Source: Salinibacterium xinjiangense (lineage in GTDB: Bacteria > Actinomycetota > Actinomycetes > Actinomycetales > Microbacteriaceae). Taken from it: a stretch of DNA of 64,000 bases. Below are positions 52,908 to 62,759 of the stretch, piece after piece. Below the pieces are notes generated by a model. It was not told where the DNA came from and did not search any database. It was given only the letters and a program-made list of their open reading frames with translations. The stretch spans positions 59,109 to 123,108 of the forward strand of contig NZ_BMLC01000003.1 of the NCBI RefSeq assembly GCF_014645015.1. The letters are read 5' to 3'. How positions within the stretch are numbered: position 1 is the first letter of the stretch; every line of letters begins with the position of its first letter. Made by a program: the position numbers and the translations under genes.

Positions 52908-54400
52908 GCTCGTTGATCCACCTCACCGCTTCAGCCCTTGCCGAGAAGCTCTCGACGGGCGAAGTGAGCTCGGTCGAGGCCACACAGGCTCACCTCGACC
53001 GTATCGCCGCGGTCGACGGGGACATCCATGCGTTCCTGCACGTCAACGCCGAGGCGATCGCGGCGGCGACAGACATCGACGCCCGTCGCGCGGCCGGTGA
53101 GAAGCTCGGCCCCCTCGCCGGAGTGCCGGTGGCCATCAAGGACGTGCTGTGCACGATCGGTATGCCGTCTACGGCAGGCTCGAAGATCCTCGAGGGATGG
53201 ATCCCGCCGTATGACGCCACGCCCGTTGCGAAGCTGAAGGCGGCCGGGCTCATCGCCCTCGGCAAGACCAACATGGACGAATTCGCCATGGGTTCGTCGA
53301 CCGAGCACTCGGCCTACGGCCCCACGAGGAACCCCTGGGACCTCTCCCGCATCCCCGGCGGCTCCGGCGGCGGTTCGGCCGCAGCTGTCGCGGCCTTCGA
53401 GGCGCCCCTCGCGCTGGGTTCAGACACTGGCGGCTCCATCCGTCAGCCCGCGGCGGTGACCGGTTCCGTCGGAGTCAAACCCACGTATGGCGGGGTCTCG
53501 CGCTATGGCGCGATCGCGCTCGCCTCGTCGCTCGACCAGGTCGGTCCTGTGGCCCGCACGGTGTTGGATGCCGCGATGCTGCACGACGTGATCGGCGGCC
53601 ACGACCCGCGCGACAGCACCTCGCTCACCGACGTGTGGCCGTCGTTTGCCGCGGCCGCCCGCGAGGGCGCGAGAGCCGAGAACCTCAAGGGCCTGCGCGT
53701 GGGTGTCGTGAAGGAACTCGACAGCCCCGGCTTCCAGCCGGGCGTGTCACAGCGGTTCCACGAGGCACTGGAGCTGCTGACGGCAGCCGGTGCCGAGATT
53801 GTCGAGGTGTCGGCACCCCACTTCGAGTACGCCGTGGCGGCGTATTACGTGATCCTGCCGGCCGAGGCATCCAGCAACCTCGCCAAATTCGACTCGGTCA
53901 GATTCGGCATGCGCTCGAAGGTCAGCGGCACCGTCGAGGACGTCATGGCGGCGACCCGCGAGGCCGGCTTCGGCCCGGAGGTGAAGAGGCGCATCATCCT
54001 CGGCACCTACGCACTGTCTGCCGGATACTATGACGCCTATTACGGGAGCGCGCAGAAGGTGCGCACCCTAATCCAGCGTGACTTCGCGTCCGCTTTCGAG
54101 AAGGCGGATGTGCTCGTCTCGCCGTCTGCGCCGACGACGGCATTCACGTTCGGCGAGAAGATCGATGACCCGCTGGCCATGTACCTGAACGACGTGACCA
54201 CGATTCCGGCGAACCTGGCAGGTGTGCCCGGAATGGGACTTCCCATCGGGCTCGCACCGGAAGACGGGTTGCCGGTCGGCTTCCAGATCATGGCTCCAGC
54301 GCGAGAGGATGCCCGGTTGTACAAGCTCGGAGCGACCCTCGAGCGGTTGCTCGAAGACGGCTGGGGTCGCACGCTGCTGAGCCAGGCACCCACGCTGTAG
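52904..54400 (+). CDS. gatA: Asp-tRNA(Asn)/Glu-tRNA(Gln) amidotransferase subunit GatA
   Basis: Amidase subunit that releases ammonia from glutamine for transamidation of misacylated tRNA. 498 residues with the Ser-cis-Ser-Lys triad: Lys in [11 protein letters not shown], and the Ser/Gly-rich signature [20 protein letters not shown] with [20 protein letters not shown] start overlapping gatC. The partner gatB is 1.7 kb away, past an inserted regulator-exporter pair. Confidence 0.97.
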   Translation: MSSLIHLTASALAEKLSTGEVSSVEATQAHLDRIAAVDGDIHAFLHVNAEAIAAATDIDARRAAGEKLGPLAGVPVAIKDVLCTIGMPSTAGSKILEGWIPPYDATPVAKLKAAGLIALGKTNMDEFAMGSSTEHSAYGPTRNPWDLSRIPGGSGGGSAAAVAAFEAPLALGSDTGGSIRQPAAVTGSVGVKPTYGGVSRYGAIALASSLDQVGPVARTVLDAAMLHDVIGGHDPRDSTSLTDVWPSFAAAAREGARAENLKGLRVGVVKELDSPGFQPGVSQRFHEALELLTAAGAEIVEVSAPHFEYAVAAYYVILPAEASSNLAKFDSVRFGMRSKVSGTVEDVMAATREAGFGPEVKRRIILGTYALSAGYYDAYYGSAQKVRTLIQRDFASAFEKADVLVSPSAPTTAFTFGEKIDDPLAMYLNDVTTIPANLAGVPGMGLPIGLAPEDGLPVGFQIMAPAREDARLYKLGATLERLLEDGWGRTLLSQAPTL

Positions 54401-54433
54401 GTCGTTCGCGGTCGGGCGCGGTCACGGGTGGGC

Positions 54434-54976
54434 TCACGTCCGTTCGCGGAATGCCAGTTGGTTCATCCTGTTTCCGCAGCGCACGCTGCAAAAACGCTTG
54501 GATCCGTTGCGCGAGAGATCGAGCATCAGGCCTGAGCAATCCGGAGCCGCGCACACGCGAAGGCGACTGGTCTCGCCCGACCTGATCACATCGACGATCG
54601 CGAGTGACACCTCCACCCTGATGCGCTCGGCGAGTGGGGCACCCGGCTCCGTCGCATGCAGGTGCCAGTCGAACGGCTCATGGCGCACCAGGAAAGGCAG
54701 GGCGCCGGCGTCGCGCAGCATGCGGTTGACCTCGGCCACCGCCTCATCGCGCGGCAGGCTCCAGACCCGCCGGAGCAGGGCGCGCGTGTCTACGACCGAC
54801 GCCAGTTCGGCTTCGTCGCGGTCGAACCGCCCCGAGTAGCTGTGCGCCTCGAGAAGCGCTGTCAGCTCGGCGATCGTCGCGATCTCATCGAGGCCGCTTT
54901 TGGAGGCTCCGGCGTCGGTGTTCGCGAGCGCGACCGTAAAGAGGAGCGTGTCTTCTGTGTCAGGGGCAAAATGCAA
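54434..54976 (-). CDS. CGNR zinc-finger (ABATE-domain) regulator
   Basis: 180 residues: N-terminal stress-sensing ABATE-type domain (LANTDAGASKSGLDEIATIA, ALLRRVWSLPRDEAVAEVN) and C-terminal CGNR zinc finger (RVCAAPDCSGLMLDLSRN, KRFCSVRCGNRMNQLAFR), with four Cys as zinc ligands. TTG start preceded by AAGGAG. Divergent from the EamA gene 68 bp away; the natural guess is that it regulates that exporter. Confidence 0.88.
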   Translation of the reverse strand: MHFAPDTEDTLLFTVALANTDAGASKSGLDEIATIAELTALLEAHSYSGRFDRDEAELASVVDTRALLRRVWSLPRDEAVAEVNRMLRDAGALPFLVRHEPFDWHLHATEPGAPLAERIRVEVSLAIVDVIRSGETSRLRVCAAPDCSGLMLDLSRNGSKRFCSVRCGNRMNQLAFRERT

Positions 54977-55044
54977 TTTGACTCCTTATTCTCGGCCAGA
55001 GTACCGTCAACTTCATTAGCCGCAGAACCCCGGAGACAGGCAAT

Positions 55045-56103
55045 ATGAAAGCACTCATCATCGGCCTCACCGCGTCGCTTGCCTTTGGTGTTTCCGGGGC
55101 CTTCATCAAGCCGCTGCTGGAGAATGGATGGAGCCCCGCGGCGGCCGTCGCGATGCGCACCGTCGTCGCCGGTCTCGTGTTGCTGCCGTTCGCGATCGGG
55201 TCACTCCACCGCAACTGGGGAAGCGTCTGGCGAGGTCGCGGCCGTATCCTCGCCATGGCGTTGGTGGGGGTCGCGGGTACACAGCTCACCTACTTCATCG
55301 CCGTGCAGCGCATCCCGGTTGGTACCGCGATACTGATCGAATACCTGGCACCGATCCTGCTGGTGCTGTTCGCGTGGGCGACAACCAGGGTGATTCCGAG
55401 AAGAGTCGTTCTGCTCGGTTCTGCCGTTGCGATCGTCGGGCTCGTGCTCGTCGTCGGGCCCGGAAGTATCGCCGGGGATCTGATCGGGGTTTCAGCCGCA
55501 TTTCTCGCCGCTATTGGCGCTGCCACCTACTACCTGATCGCCGCGCGCCCCTCCGAAGGGCTGCCACCGGTCGCGCTGGCGGCCTCGGGGCTACTCCTCG
55601 GGTCGTTCGCGCTCTCCATTCTCGGGTTAGCTGGTGTGCTGCCCTTCACCGCCGCATTCACTGACATGCCCTTCCTCGGCGCAACAGCACCGTGGTGGGT
55701 GCTGCTCGGTATCGTCGCGGTCGTGGGCACCGCCATCGCCTACGCGACGAGCATCATCGCCACCGGAATGCTCGGCTCCCGCATCATGTCGTTCGTCGGC
55801 CTCCTGGAAGTGGTGTTTGCCGCCATGTTCGCGTGGCTGCTGCTCGGCGAGAACCTGGGCATCGTGCAGTTGCTGGGCGGGCTCCTCATTCTCGCTGGCA
55901 TCGCCTTCGTCCACTCGGAGCGACCTGCACCTCTTGAGGTCGTGACAGTTGTGACCGATGACGAAGCCGAGTTGCTCGTGACCGACGGCGAGACCGGACT
56001 GCTCGTGACCGACGGCGAGACCGCACTGCCTGTGACCGACGACGGCGCCGGACTGCCTGTGACCGACGACGACCGGGAGTCTGCGGCATCCACCCCCGGT
56101 TAG
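55045..56103 (+). CDS. EamA/DMT family transporter with repeat tail
   Basis: 352 residues: ten-helix EamA exporter (ALIIGLTASLAFGVSGAFIK; LIEYLAPILLVLFAW; MSFVGLLEVVFAAMFAWLLL) plus a hydrophilic acidic C-terminal tail built of VTDGETGLL-type repeats. ATG preceded by GGAGACAGG. Substrate unknown; the CGNR gene next door may sense it. Ends 9 nt before gatB, but the gatB promoter box overlaps the stop. Confidence 0.88.
   Translation: MKALIIGLTASLAFGVSGAFIKPLLENGWSPAAAVAMRTVVAGLVLLPFAIGSLHRNWGSVWRGRGRILAMALVGVAGTQLTYFIAVQRIPVGTAILIEYLAPILLVLFAWATTRVIPRRVVLLGSAVAIVGLVLVVGPGSIAGDLIGVSAAFLAAIGAATYYLIAARPSEGLPPVALAASGLLLGSFALSILGLAGVLPFTAAFTDMPFLGATAPWWVLLGIVAVVGTAIAYATSIIATGMLGSRIMSFVGLLEVVFAAMFAWLLLGENLGIVQLLGGLLILAGIAFVHSERPAPLEVVTVVTDDEAELLVTDGETGLLVTDGETALPVTDDGAGLPVTDDDRESAASTPG
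55951..56070 (+). repeat. 27-bp in-frame tandem repeat, 4.5 copies (VTDGETGLL)
   Basis: Units encode VTDDEAELL, VTDGETGLL, VTDGETALP, VTDDGAGLP and a partial VTDD at the end of the EamA exporter. Unit 2 and 3 are nearly identical in DNA, so the expansion is recent. Confidence 0.9.
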
Positions 56104-56106
56104 ACT
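56101..56106 (+). promoter_or_regulatory. -10 box, leaderless promoter of gatB
   Basis: TAGACT starts with the TAG stop of the EamA gene and ends 6 nt before the gatB GTG at 56113. Confidence 0.45.
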
Positions 56107-56112
56107 CGTTTC

Positions 56113-57627
56113 GTGGCTAAAGCTGAACTGATGGACTACGACCGTGCCCTCGAACTTTTCGAGCCTGTCCTGGGTTTCGAGGTGCATGTCGAGCTGAACA
56201 CCCAGTCGAAGATGTTCTCGGATGCCCCCAACCCGGCCGCGCTGGGTAACGTGCCGCACGAGCCGAACACGACCATCACGCCCGTCGATCTCGGTCTGCC
56301 GGGGTCGCTGCCCGTGGTCAACGAGCAGGCGATCAAGTACTCCATCAGCCTCGGTCTCGCCCTCGGCTGCGAGATCGCGCCGTCGAGCCGCTTCGCCCGC
56401 AAAAACTACTTCTATCCCGACCTCGCGAAGAACTACCAGATCAGCCAGTTCGACGAGCCGATCGCGTTCGACGGCCAGGTCGAGGTGGAGCTCGCGAACG
56501 GCAAGAAGTTCACGATCGACATCGAGCGCGCCCACATGGAGGAAGACGCCGGCAAGCTCACGCACGTCGGCGGAGCGACCGGCCGCATCCAGGGCGCGGA
56601 ATATTCGCTCGTCGACTACAACCGCGCGGGCGTCCCGCTGGTCGAGATCGTTACGCGCATGATCACCGGTGCCGAGGCGGACGCCCCCGAACTTGCAAAG
56701 GCCTACGTGTCGGCGATCCGCGACATCGTCGTGTCGCTGGGTATCTCCGAGGCCAAGATGGAACGCGGAAATCTCCGCTGCGATGCGAACATCTCACTGT
56801 CCCCTCGTGGTTCAGGAAAGCTCGGCACCCGCACCGAGACGAAGAACGTGAACAGCCTGCGGTCGGTCGAGCGCGCGATCCGATACGAGATCCAGCGCCA
56901 GGCCGCGATTCTCGATGGCGGCGGCACCATCATCCAGGAAACTCGTCACTGGCACGAGGACACGGGTGTCACCTCCGCGGGCCGCCCCAAAAGCGACGCT
57001 GACGACTACCGCTACTTCCCTGAGCCCGACCTCCTTCCTGTGGAGCCGTCGCTGGAACTTATCGAAGAGTTGCGGGCGGCCCTTCCGGAGGCTCCGTCTC
57101 TGCGCAAGAAGCGACTGCAGGGGGAGTGGGGCTTTACCGACCTGGAGTTCCAGGATGTGGTCAACTCTGGTCTGCTGGTCGAGATAGACGAGACCGTCGC
57201 CGCGGGTGCTGCACCGGCCCAGGCGCGCAAGTGGTGGACCGGTGAGATCGCCAGGCTTGCGAATGTGTCATCTGTGGATGCCTCGTCGCTGGTGTCGCCG
57301 GCGGATGTTGCCGCTCTCGTGGCTCTCGTCGACGCCGGTGAGCTGACCGACCGACTTGCTCGCCAGGTGCTCGAGGGGGTCATCGCCGGTGAAGGTTCTC
57401 CGGCACAGGTGGTGGAGTCTCGCGGCCTGAAGGTTGTCTCTGACGACGGAGCTCTCATCGCTGCGATCGACGAGGCTCTCGCGGCCCAGCCCGACGTGCT
57501 CGAGAAGATCCGCGAGGGCAAGGTGCAGGCAGCCGGCGCCGTAATCGGGGCGGTCATGAAGGCCATGAAGGGCACGGCGGACGCGGCTCGTGTGCGCGAA
57601 TTGGTGCTGGAGCGCGCGCAGCAGTAG
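56113..57627 (+). CDS. gatB: Asp-tRNA(Asn)/Glu-tRNA(Gln) amidotransferase subunit GatB
   Basis: Kinase/transamidase subunit that activates misacylated tRNA. 504 residues: [82 protein letters not shown], and helical YqeY-like tail ending in [11 protein letters not shown]. Standard size. Separated from gatCA by an inserted divergent pair. Confidence 0.97.
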   Translation: MAKAELMDYDRALELFEPVLGFEVHVELNTQSKMFSDAPNPAALGNVPHEPNTTITPVDLGLPGSLPVVNEQAIKYSISLGLALGCEIAPSSRFARKNYFYPDLAKNYQISQFDEPIAFDGQVEVELANGKKFTIDIERAHMEEDAGKLTHVGGATGRIQGAEYSLVDYNRAGVPLVEIVTRMITGAEADAPELAKAYVSAIRDIVVSLGISEAKMERGNLRCDANISLSPRGSGKLGTRTETKNVNSLRSVERAIRYEIQRQAAILDGGGTIIQETRHWHEDTGVTSAGRPKSDADDYRYFPEPDLLPVEPSLELIEELRAALPEAPSLRKKRLQGEWGFTDLEFQDVVNSGLLVEIDETVAAGAAPAQARKWWTGEIARLANVSSVDASSLVSPADVAALVALVDAGELTDRLARQVLEGVIAGEGSPAQVVESRGLKVVSDDGALIAAIDEALAAQPDVLEKIREGKVQAAGAVIGAVMKAMKGTADAARVRELVLERAQQ

Positions 57628-57734
57628 CTGCTACTTGTTCTGTAACCCGTCCGACAGTGAGATTGTCTACCTGCCTGCCAGATCCGCTGGCCTGCCAGAC
57701 CGCCTGCCAGCCAGCCTGCGCACCATTCAGCCCG

Positions 57735-58613
57735 CTACGCCGTGTGTCGCACGCGCTCGTCGCGTTTCGAACGCAGCCGGTAGCTGAGGTTTGCCGCTGC
57801 GGCGACGATGACGGTGCCTAGAATTGCCGACCACAGCGGGGTCGCGGCCCCTGACGGACCGGCTGCGTTTGTGACCGAGTTGGCGGTGTCGCTAATCTCG
57901 TCATCGTTTGCCGTTGGTTTCACGCCGGCGCGCGTGTCCTTGCTCGGATCGAGATTTTCGCGTGTTGCGGTGCTCGGTTCGGGGGTCGCGGCCGGGGCAG
58001 GAACCGCATCGAGGGGTGTCGAATCTTCCGCGACCGGTGCGGGTTCGGCGGGTGCGGCGGGAGCTGCAACGGCGGGTGCAGGTGCCGCGGCAGGCGCTGC
58101 GGGAGTGACCGTGCCGGGATAGTTTGCGAACACCTGGACGCCCCAGGTGGTGCCCCCGGCTTCGAGGTAGGCGATGCCGATGTCGGTGAAGTTTCCGAAG
58201 ATGTTGGCCCGGTGGCCGGGTGAGTTCATCCAGCCGTCGTGCATGGCGGAGCCACCGCTGTAGCCCTGCGCTACGTTCTCACCAGCTGCTACCCAACCGC
58301 CTGGAATCTTGCTGGAGTAGTCGGGGTTGTGGGACAGCGTTCCAGCCTGTGCAAGCGCGCCGGCCCAGTTTGCCGCGACCGTATCCATCGCAGGATTCCG
58401 CACGAGACCCGGGCTTCCCTGGCTCCATCGGGCCTCGTTGACGAGCGAGTAGATGGTGTCGGTTTCACCCGCGTGTGCCACCGACGGCTTCGCTACGACC
58501 AGCCCGAGCGCCACCAGGACGGCGACGAGGAAGGCAAGGAGGAACGGGACGAGGCTAGCGTGGAGCACGTTGGTCGTGGCCCCGCGCATTCGGCCTGCCG
58601 TGCGATCCATCAT
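57735..58613 (-). CDS. secreted CAP-domain (SCP-like) protein with C-terminal membrane helix
   Basis: 292 residues from the ATG at 58613 (58610 is equally possible). N-terminal helix FLLAFLVAVLVALGLVVA with cleavage near AHA-G; CAP domain with LVNEARWSQGSPGLV, NWAGALAQAGTLSHN, GENVAQGYSG, HDGWMNSPGHRANIFG and VQVFANYPG. The CAP His/Glu set (SHN, GEN, SPGHR) is intact. A Pro/Ala-rich linker of 70 residues and a C-terminal helix (WSAILGTVIVAAAANLS) with basic tail follow, so the CAP domain sits outside, tethered. Function unknown; related bacterial proteins bind lipids or wall. Confidence 0.88.
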   Translation of the reverse strand: MMDRTAGRMRGATTNVLHASLVPFLLAFLVAVLVALGLVVAKPSVAHAGETDTIYSLVNEARWSQGSPGLVRNPAMDTVAANWAGALAQAGTLSHNPDYSSKIPGGWVAAGENVAQGYSGGSAMHDGWMNSPGHRANIFGNFTDIGIAYLEAGGTTWGVQVFANYPGTVTPAAPAAAPAPAVAAPAAPAEPAPVAEDSTPLDAVPAPAATPEPSTATRENLDPSKDTRAGVKPTANDDEISDTANSVTNAAGPSGAATPLWSAILGTVIVAAAANLSYRLRSKRDERVRHTA

Positions 58614-58743
58614 CACCCATCCGCGCTGGCCCGACGCCAACGCTGTGCTCCAGGGCGACCGTTTCCCCCCGCATCCTGCTCGAAGACACGATACGTGACG
58701 CTCCTGGCGTAAGCACGTCGGTTGTGCCAAAGTCGCACCTTCT

Positions 58744-60228
58744 CTACGCAGGCTGGAGGCTCTTGTGATCGTGGACATCACGGCGCGCTGGTGCCGCACC
58801 CAGCAGATCACGCAACGCCGAACTCTTGCTTGGCATGGCGCGGGGAGTCTGTGTGGGGTCGATAGCGATAGGCGGGATCAGCTGGAATCCGCTGCCGTCA
58901 TTCATGACCTCCCAACCGTTGTTGTGCGCGAGCATGTGGTGATGTCGGCACAGCAGCACACCGCGGTCGACGTCTGTTCGACCGTGATCGCGGTGCCAGT
59001 GGTCGATGTGGTGAGCCTCGGTCCAGCTGGGCGGCCTGTCGCAGCCGGGGAAGAGGCATCCTCCATCCCGGGCGGCGAGCACAACGCGCTGTCGTGGACT
59101 GAAGAGCCTTTGCTCGCGACCCAGGTCGAGCGGTTTTCCATCCGCGTCGAACGTCACCTCGACTGTTCCGTGGGCGCAGGCGATGCGCTCGACGGTAGCC
59201 AGTGACACCGGTGTGGACATACCTTCGATGCGGCCGACCCCTTGACCTGATGTGAGAGCGACCGCGCTGACCAGAACCCGCACGGCCGGTTGACGAGATC
59301 CGATGAGTAGTCGGGTGGTGGGTGAATCGTTGCCGACGGCCAGCCGAAGGAGGTCGATGATCGTATCGTGCACGTACTGGTCGGTGGTGCGGCTGTCACG
59401 ACTGACGGCGTCAGCCCAGGCGCGGTCCTCATCTGACTGGAACGTCACGGAGCCTCGCCGCGGCGAGGTGGCGCGGTCGTACAGGTCGTCGAGAAACGCT
59501 GCGGTTTCGATATCGGGGTCGATGACATATCGGCTGAGCCCATTCGGTCGACGGTAGCGGCGGATGCTGCGCTCGTCGCGTAGCTGCTGCTCCCGCTGTG
59601 CCACGCCAGCGACGTCGAGCTCGTCGCGTAGCTGACGGGCACGAACGAGGAGCGCGTCAACATGAAGGCCCGGAGCTTCGGCGAGCAGCGTGAGCACCGC
59701 GCCTCCCAGTTGCGCGGCACTGACCCCGCTGGCACTGACCCCGCTGGCATCGCCCGGGCGACCGAGCCCCGTGCGGATGGCCTGCGCAGCATCCACGCCC
59801 ATGGCGCCGGATGCCACGGCTCGGCCGACGGCGAGAAGCCAGGGCTCGCGCGCCTCGGAACCATCGCCCCCACCGTTGTGGGAGGTGGCCGCTTCGGCAT
59901 CGTGGATGAGCGCTCCGACGGTCACGAGCGCAGTGGCATCCCGAGCGGTTGACCCCGTCGTGTGTTGAACGAGCTTCTCGGGAGTGCGGAAGCCCTGTCG
60001 CTGTGCGAGCCCGCTGTAGCCGAGTTCGGGTCGCGACCTGTGATGGATCTCGCCGGCGATCATGGAAGCCGAGGTCTCGAGAGCGCGGCGCGCGTCAGCG
60101 ATGGTGCGCTGAGCGTTCACCAGCTGGTGGTCGTCGAGGGCCCGGACTAGGCCGGCGGTCGCCAGGGCACACGTTGCCGCTCGAACCGCCGCAAGCGATT
60201 CGGCGAATACGTCTTCTAATCTAGCCAT
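58744..60228 (-). CDS. DUF222/HNH endonuclease-like protein
   Basis: 494 residues of the actinobacterial 13E12-type family: N-terminal helical DUF222 domain and C-terminal HNH nuclease domain (CLFPGCDRPPSWTEAHHIDH, then VLLCRHHHMLAHNNGWEV) with zinc-type Cys. These genes occur in many copies in actinobacterial genomes and are sometimes associated with mobile DNA, but no transposase or intron flanks this one. Function unknown. Upstream lies the tetranucleotide tract. Confidence 0.9.
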   Translation of the reverse strand: MARLEDVFAESLAAVRAATCALATAGLVRALDDHQLVNAQRTIADARRALETSASMIAGEIHHRSRPELGYSGLAQRQGFRTPEKLVQHTTGSTARDATALVTVGALIHDAEAATSHNGGGDGSEAREPWLLAVGRAVASGAMGVDAAQAIRTGLGRPGDASGVSASGVSAAQLGGAVLTLLAEAPGLHVDALLVRARQLRDELDVAGVAQREQQLRDERSIRRYRRPNGLSRYVIDPDIETAAFLDDLYDRATSPRRGSVTFQSDEDRAWADAVSRDSRTTDQYVHDTIIDLLRLAVGNDSPTTRLLIGSRQPAVRVLVSAVALTSGQGVGRIEGMSTPVSLATVERIACAHGTVEVTFDADGKPLDLGREQRLFSPRQRVVLAARDGGCLFPGCDRPPSWTEAHHIDHWHRDHGRTDVDRGVLLCRHHHMLAHNNGWEVMNDGSGFQLIPPIAIDPTQTPRAMPSKSSALRDLLGAAPARRDVHDHKSLQPA

Positions 60229-60705
60229 GAGGCAATTCTGTCAGATTAGAACATCAATCTGAATAGTGCTCAGATAGTGGTGGAAAAGTCGTGGACAGGT
60301 CGCCTGTGAAGGAGAAGGCGGCCACTGGGCAGCCTGACCCGTATGACCAGCAAAGGGATCCTCGCACCAGCCAGCCAGCCAGCCAGCCAGCCAGCAATCA
60401 ACCAACCCGGCAGCCAGCCAGCAATCAACCCGGCAGCCAGCCAGCCAGCCAGCAAGCAACCAACCCGGCCGCCAGCCAACCGACCCGGCAGCCAACCGAC
60501 CAGCCATCCAGCCAACCCGGCAACCAACCAACCCGGCAACCGGGACCAACCAACCAACCAACCAACCCGGCAACCGGGACCAACCAGCCAACCAACCAGC
60601 CAGCCAACCAGCCAGCCAGCCAGCCAACCAACCCAGCCAACGTTGATGAGTCCCGGTGCTGGAGCACCACCGCGAAGTCGCGCGCGCCAGCGGGTTAGCC
60701 CGGCG
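60229..60705. other. 477-bp gap holding the tetranucleotide repeat
   Basis: Between the DUF222 start and the ABC permease stop, both on the minus strand. Apart from the repeat tract it has a possible DUF222 promoter (TAATCT on the minus strand near 60247). No conserved gene: several frames are open only because of the repeat. Confidence 0.55.
60363..60641. repeat. imperfect 4-bp repeat tract (CCAG/CCAA)n
   Basis: About 280 bp of CAGC/CAAC tetranucleotides broken by CCGG, CGGGAC and similar pieces. With period 4, translation repeats every 12 nt, so several frames stay open: plus strand reads SQPASQPANQPT, minus strand reads GWLAGWLVGWLA. Looks like a slipped-strand-generated microsatellite, not coding. 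Confidence 0.9.
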
Positions 60706-61758
60706 TCAGGCGATGCGGCTGCCCCGGCTGAGCCGCGACGCGGGAGTTCTCGTGCGTGCCCACGCCCCGGTGAGGGCACCAGCGGCCAGCAGCAGGTGGA
60801 TGACGAGCCCCACGAACCAGCCGGGCGTGGTGGTGTCGATCACTTCCCTGGCTGTCGGTGAGGATTCGGGCGGACCATCCGCGCACTCGTCATACTCGAC
60901 TTCGGTCTCAGGTGTGATCTGCGCCGAACGAATCCCGAACTTCACCTGCCCGAAAAGGTCGGTCGGGTAGCCGTTGCTGTCATAGGTCGACGGCACCGCG
61001 TCGGCGAGTACCACGTAGGGGTTGGCCGCGAGCACGCCCCAGAAAAGGTCGAACCGTGGGGTCGGATATCTGGTGGTCTGGCGCGGAGAACAGGAGATGG
61101 CCTCGCCAGAGTCGTTATAACTCACGCCGTAGCTCGAAGTGTTCGTGACCTCGCTCTGCACGGCCAGGCCGCCGAGCGTGAAGGCGATGAGCGTCCCGAT
61201 GCTGAGGGCGGCCACCGCAAGATAGCTGAGCACCACCGAGAACAGCGGTCGAGAGACGAGCCCGGACAGCCCGACACCGATTGCCGCCACCACTCCTAGC
61301 TCGACCGCGAGAATGAGAAGCGACACCGCGATGGCGCCACCGCCCAGTCGACCGACTATCGAAGCGTAAATCAGGAACGGCACAGCGGCGGCGAGGAAGG
61401 CGAGCGCGGTGACCCAGGCCGCGAGGAACTTACCGATGATGAGTTCCCAGGTGGTGATCAGGGTGACCTGGGTGGTGGCGAGGGTTCCGGCATCCCGATC
61501 GCCATTGATGGCGTTGCCGCTGAGGGCCGGCGCCACCAGGGTTCCGAGTAAGAGGACGAAATAGATGATGGTGGAGTAGACCCCGGCTCCACCGGAATTG
61601 TCTACCTCGAAGCCTCGCAGGGCGACAGAGAGCACGATTGTGACGATGGCGATGAGGCCGATGAAGACACCGATGAGCACGTACCAACTGACGGTGCGCA
61701 CGCGCTGTCTGAGCTCAAGAGTGAGGATGACCCAAACTCCGGTGAAAAACGCACTCAT
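60706..61758 (-). CDS. ABC transporter permease
   Basis: 350 residues with about six helices. N-terminal WVILTLELRQRVRTVSWYVL and a large extracytoplasmic loop before the last helix match ABC-2-type permeases. The start overlaps the ATPase stop by 4 nt (ATGA). Together they form a simple two-gene exporter; the substrate is unknown. Confidence 0.88.
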   Translation of the reverse strand: MSAFFTGVWVILTLELRQRVRTVSWYVLIGVFIGLIAIVTIVLSVALRGFEVDNSGGAGVYSTIIYFVLLLGTLVAPALSGNAINGDRDAGTLATTQVTLITTWELIIGKFLAAWVTALAFLAAAVPFLIYASIVGRLGGGAIAVSLLILAVELGVVAAIGVGLSGLVSRPLFSVVLSYLAVAALSIGTLIAFTLGGLAVQSEVTNTSSYGVSYNDSGEAISCSPRQTTRYPTPRFDLFWGVLAANPYVVLADAVPSTYDSNGYPTDLFGQVKFGIRSAQITPETEVEYDECADGPPESSPTAREVIDTTTPGWFVGLVIHLLLAAGALTGAWARTRTPASRLSRGSRIA

Positions 61759-62699
61759 GTCAGGTCTCCGCTGCTGCTGAGGTCGAGGAAGGTGTGTTCT
61801 AGGTCACCGACCGCTGGCGCGAACGCGCTGATCACGACCCCGGAACGGATGAGTGACACCAGGAGTGTCGCCGCGGCATCCTCACCACTGAGCGGAACGA
61901 GCAGGTCTTTGCGGTCTGTCGTGATCTCGGCATCCGTGATTCCTACCGAGATGAGGCTGGCACGCAGGGCCTCGATATTCGATGACCGGATCCGCCAGGG
62001 GCGCGCGCTCGCACGGCTGCGCGCGACGACGTCAGCGGATGCCGTCACCCCGCCATCGATGTAGACGACCCCGTCGGCCATCTCGTCGAGTTCGGCGAGC
62101 ACATGGCTCGAGACCAGGATCGTCTTGCCCTCTGCGGCCAGCCGACGCACGAGAACCCGCAGGTGAGTGCGAGCTCCAGGGTCGAGTCCGGATGCCGGCT
62201 CATCGAGCAGCAGTACTTCCGGGTTGTGCACGAGGGCTCGCGCCAGGCTCAGTCGCTGCTTCTGCCCGCGCGACAGCACCCGGGTGGGGCTCGAGGCGAG
62301 TTCGGCAAGGTCGACGATACTGACGAGTTCGCCTGCGCGGGCCGACGCCGCGGGGAGGTCCATCCCGTACATTCTCGCGGTGTATTCGAGGGTGCTCCGT
62401 ACGCTCAGGTTGGCCCACGAGCCGAGCACATCGGGCATCCAGCCCATGCGCGAGCGCACCTCCGCCGTGGCATCCATGGGGTCGAATCCTGCGATCCGGA
62501 TGCTGCCACCTTCCGGCTGCAGCAGTGACGCCAGCATGAGCATGAGCGTCGTCTTGCCCGAGCCGTTGGGGCCGATCAGGCCGGTCACGGTGCCGGGCAT
62601 GGCGGTGAAGCTCGCGTCCCTGACCGCGTGGACGCTGCCGAATGACCTGCGGACGTGGTCGACGACAATGCCGCCAGACACTAGTTGAGCAACCGTCAT
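61755..62699 (-). CDS. ABC transporter ATP-binding protein
   Basis: 314 residues. Walker A GLIGPNGSGKTTLMLMLA, signature VLSRGQKQRLSLARAL, Walker B EVLLLDEPASGLDPG and switch His in ILVSSHVLAELDEM. C-terminal regulatory extension as in ABC-2 exporters. The ATG at 62699 is chosen since a TAAGCT box lies 7 nt upstream and MTVAQLVSGGIVV fits the family; an earlier in-frame ATG exists at 62750. Confidence 0.92.
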   Translation of the reverse strand: MTVAQLVSGGIVVDHVRRSFGSVHAVRDASFTAMPGTVTGLIGPNGSGKTTLMLMLASLLQPEGGSIRIAGFDPMDATAEVRSRMGWMPDVLGSWANLSVRSTLEYTARMYGMDLPAASARAGELVSIVDLAELASSPTRVLSRGQKQRLSLARALVHNPEVLLLDEPASGLDPGARTHLRVLVRRLAAEGKTILVSSHVLAELDEMADGVVYIDGGVTASADVVARSRASARPWRIRSSNIEALRASLISVGITDAEITTDRKDLLVPLSGEDAAATLLVSLIRSGVVISAFAPAVGDLEHTFLDLSSSGDLT

Positions 62700-62706
62700 G
62701 GCGCCG

Positions 62707-62712
62707 AGCTTA
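62707..62712 (-). promoter_or_regulatory. -10 box, leaderless promoter of the ABC operon
   Basis: TAAGCT on the minus strand, 7 nt before the ATG at 62699. Supports that start. Confidence 0.45.
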
Positions 62713-62759
62713 GTGGAGCGTGGCGGCTTCACGGGAGCCAGGTTCCGCACGCCCGTCGC

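Noticed and set aside
54434-56103. Toxin-antitoxin pair
   Set aside because: Products are a CGNR regulator and a ten-helix transporter.
58744-60228. DUF222-HNH gene as part of an intron or mobile element
   Set aside because: No flanking transposase, inverted repeats or intron structure; this family is widespread as stand-alone chromosomal genes.
60241-60779. Open frames coding GWLAGWLVG- or SQPANQPT-type repeat proteins
   Set aside because: Open in several frames and both strands only because the DNA has a 4-bp period; no start signal, and the plus frame is antisense to the ABC permease end.
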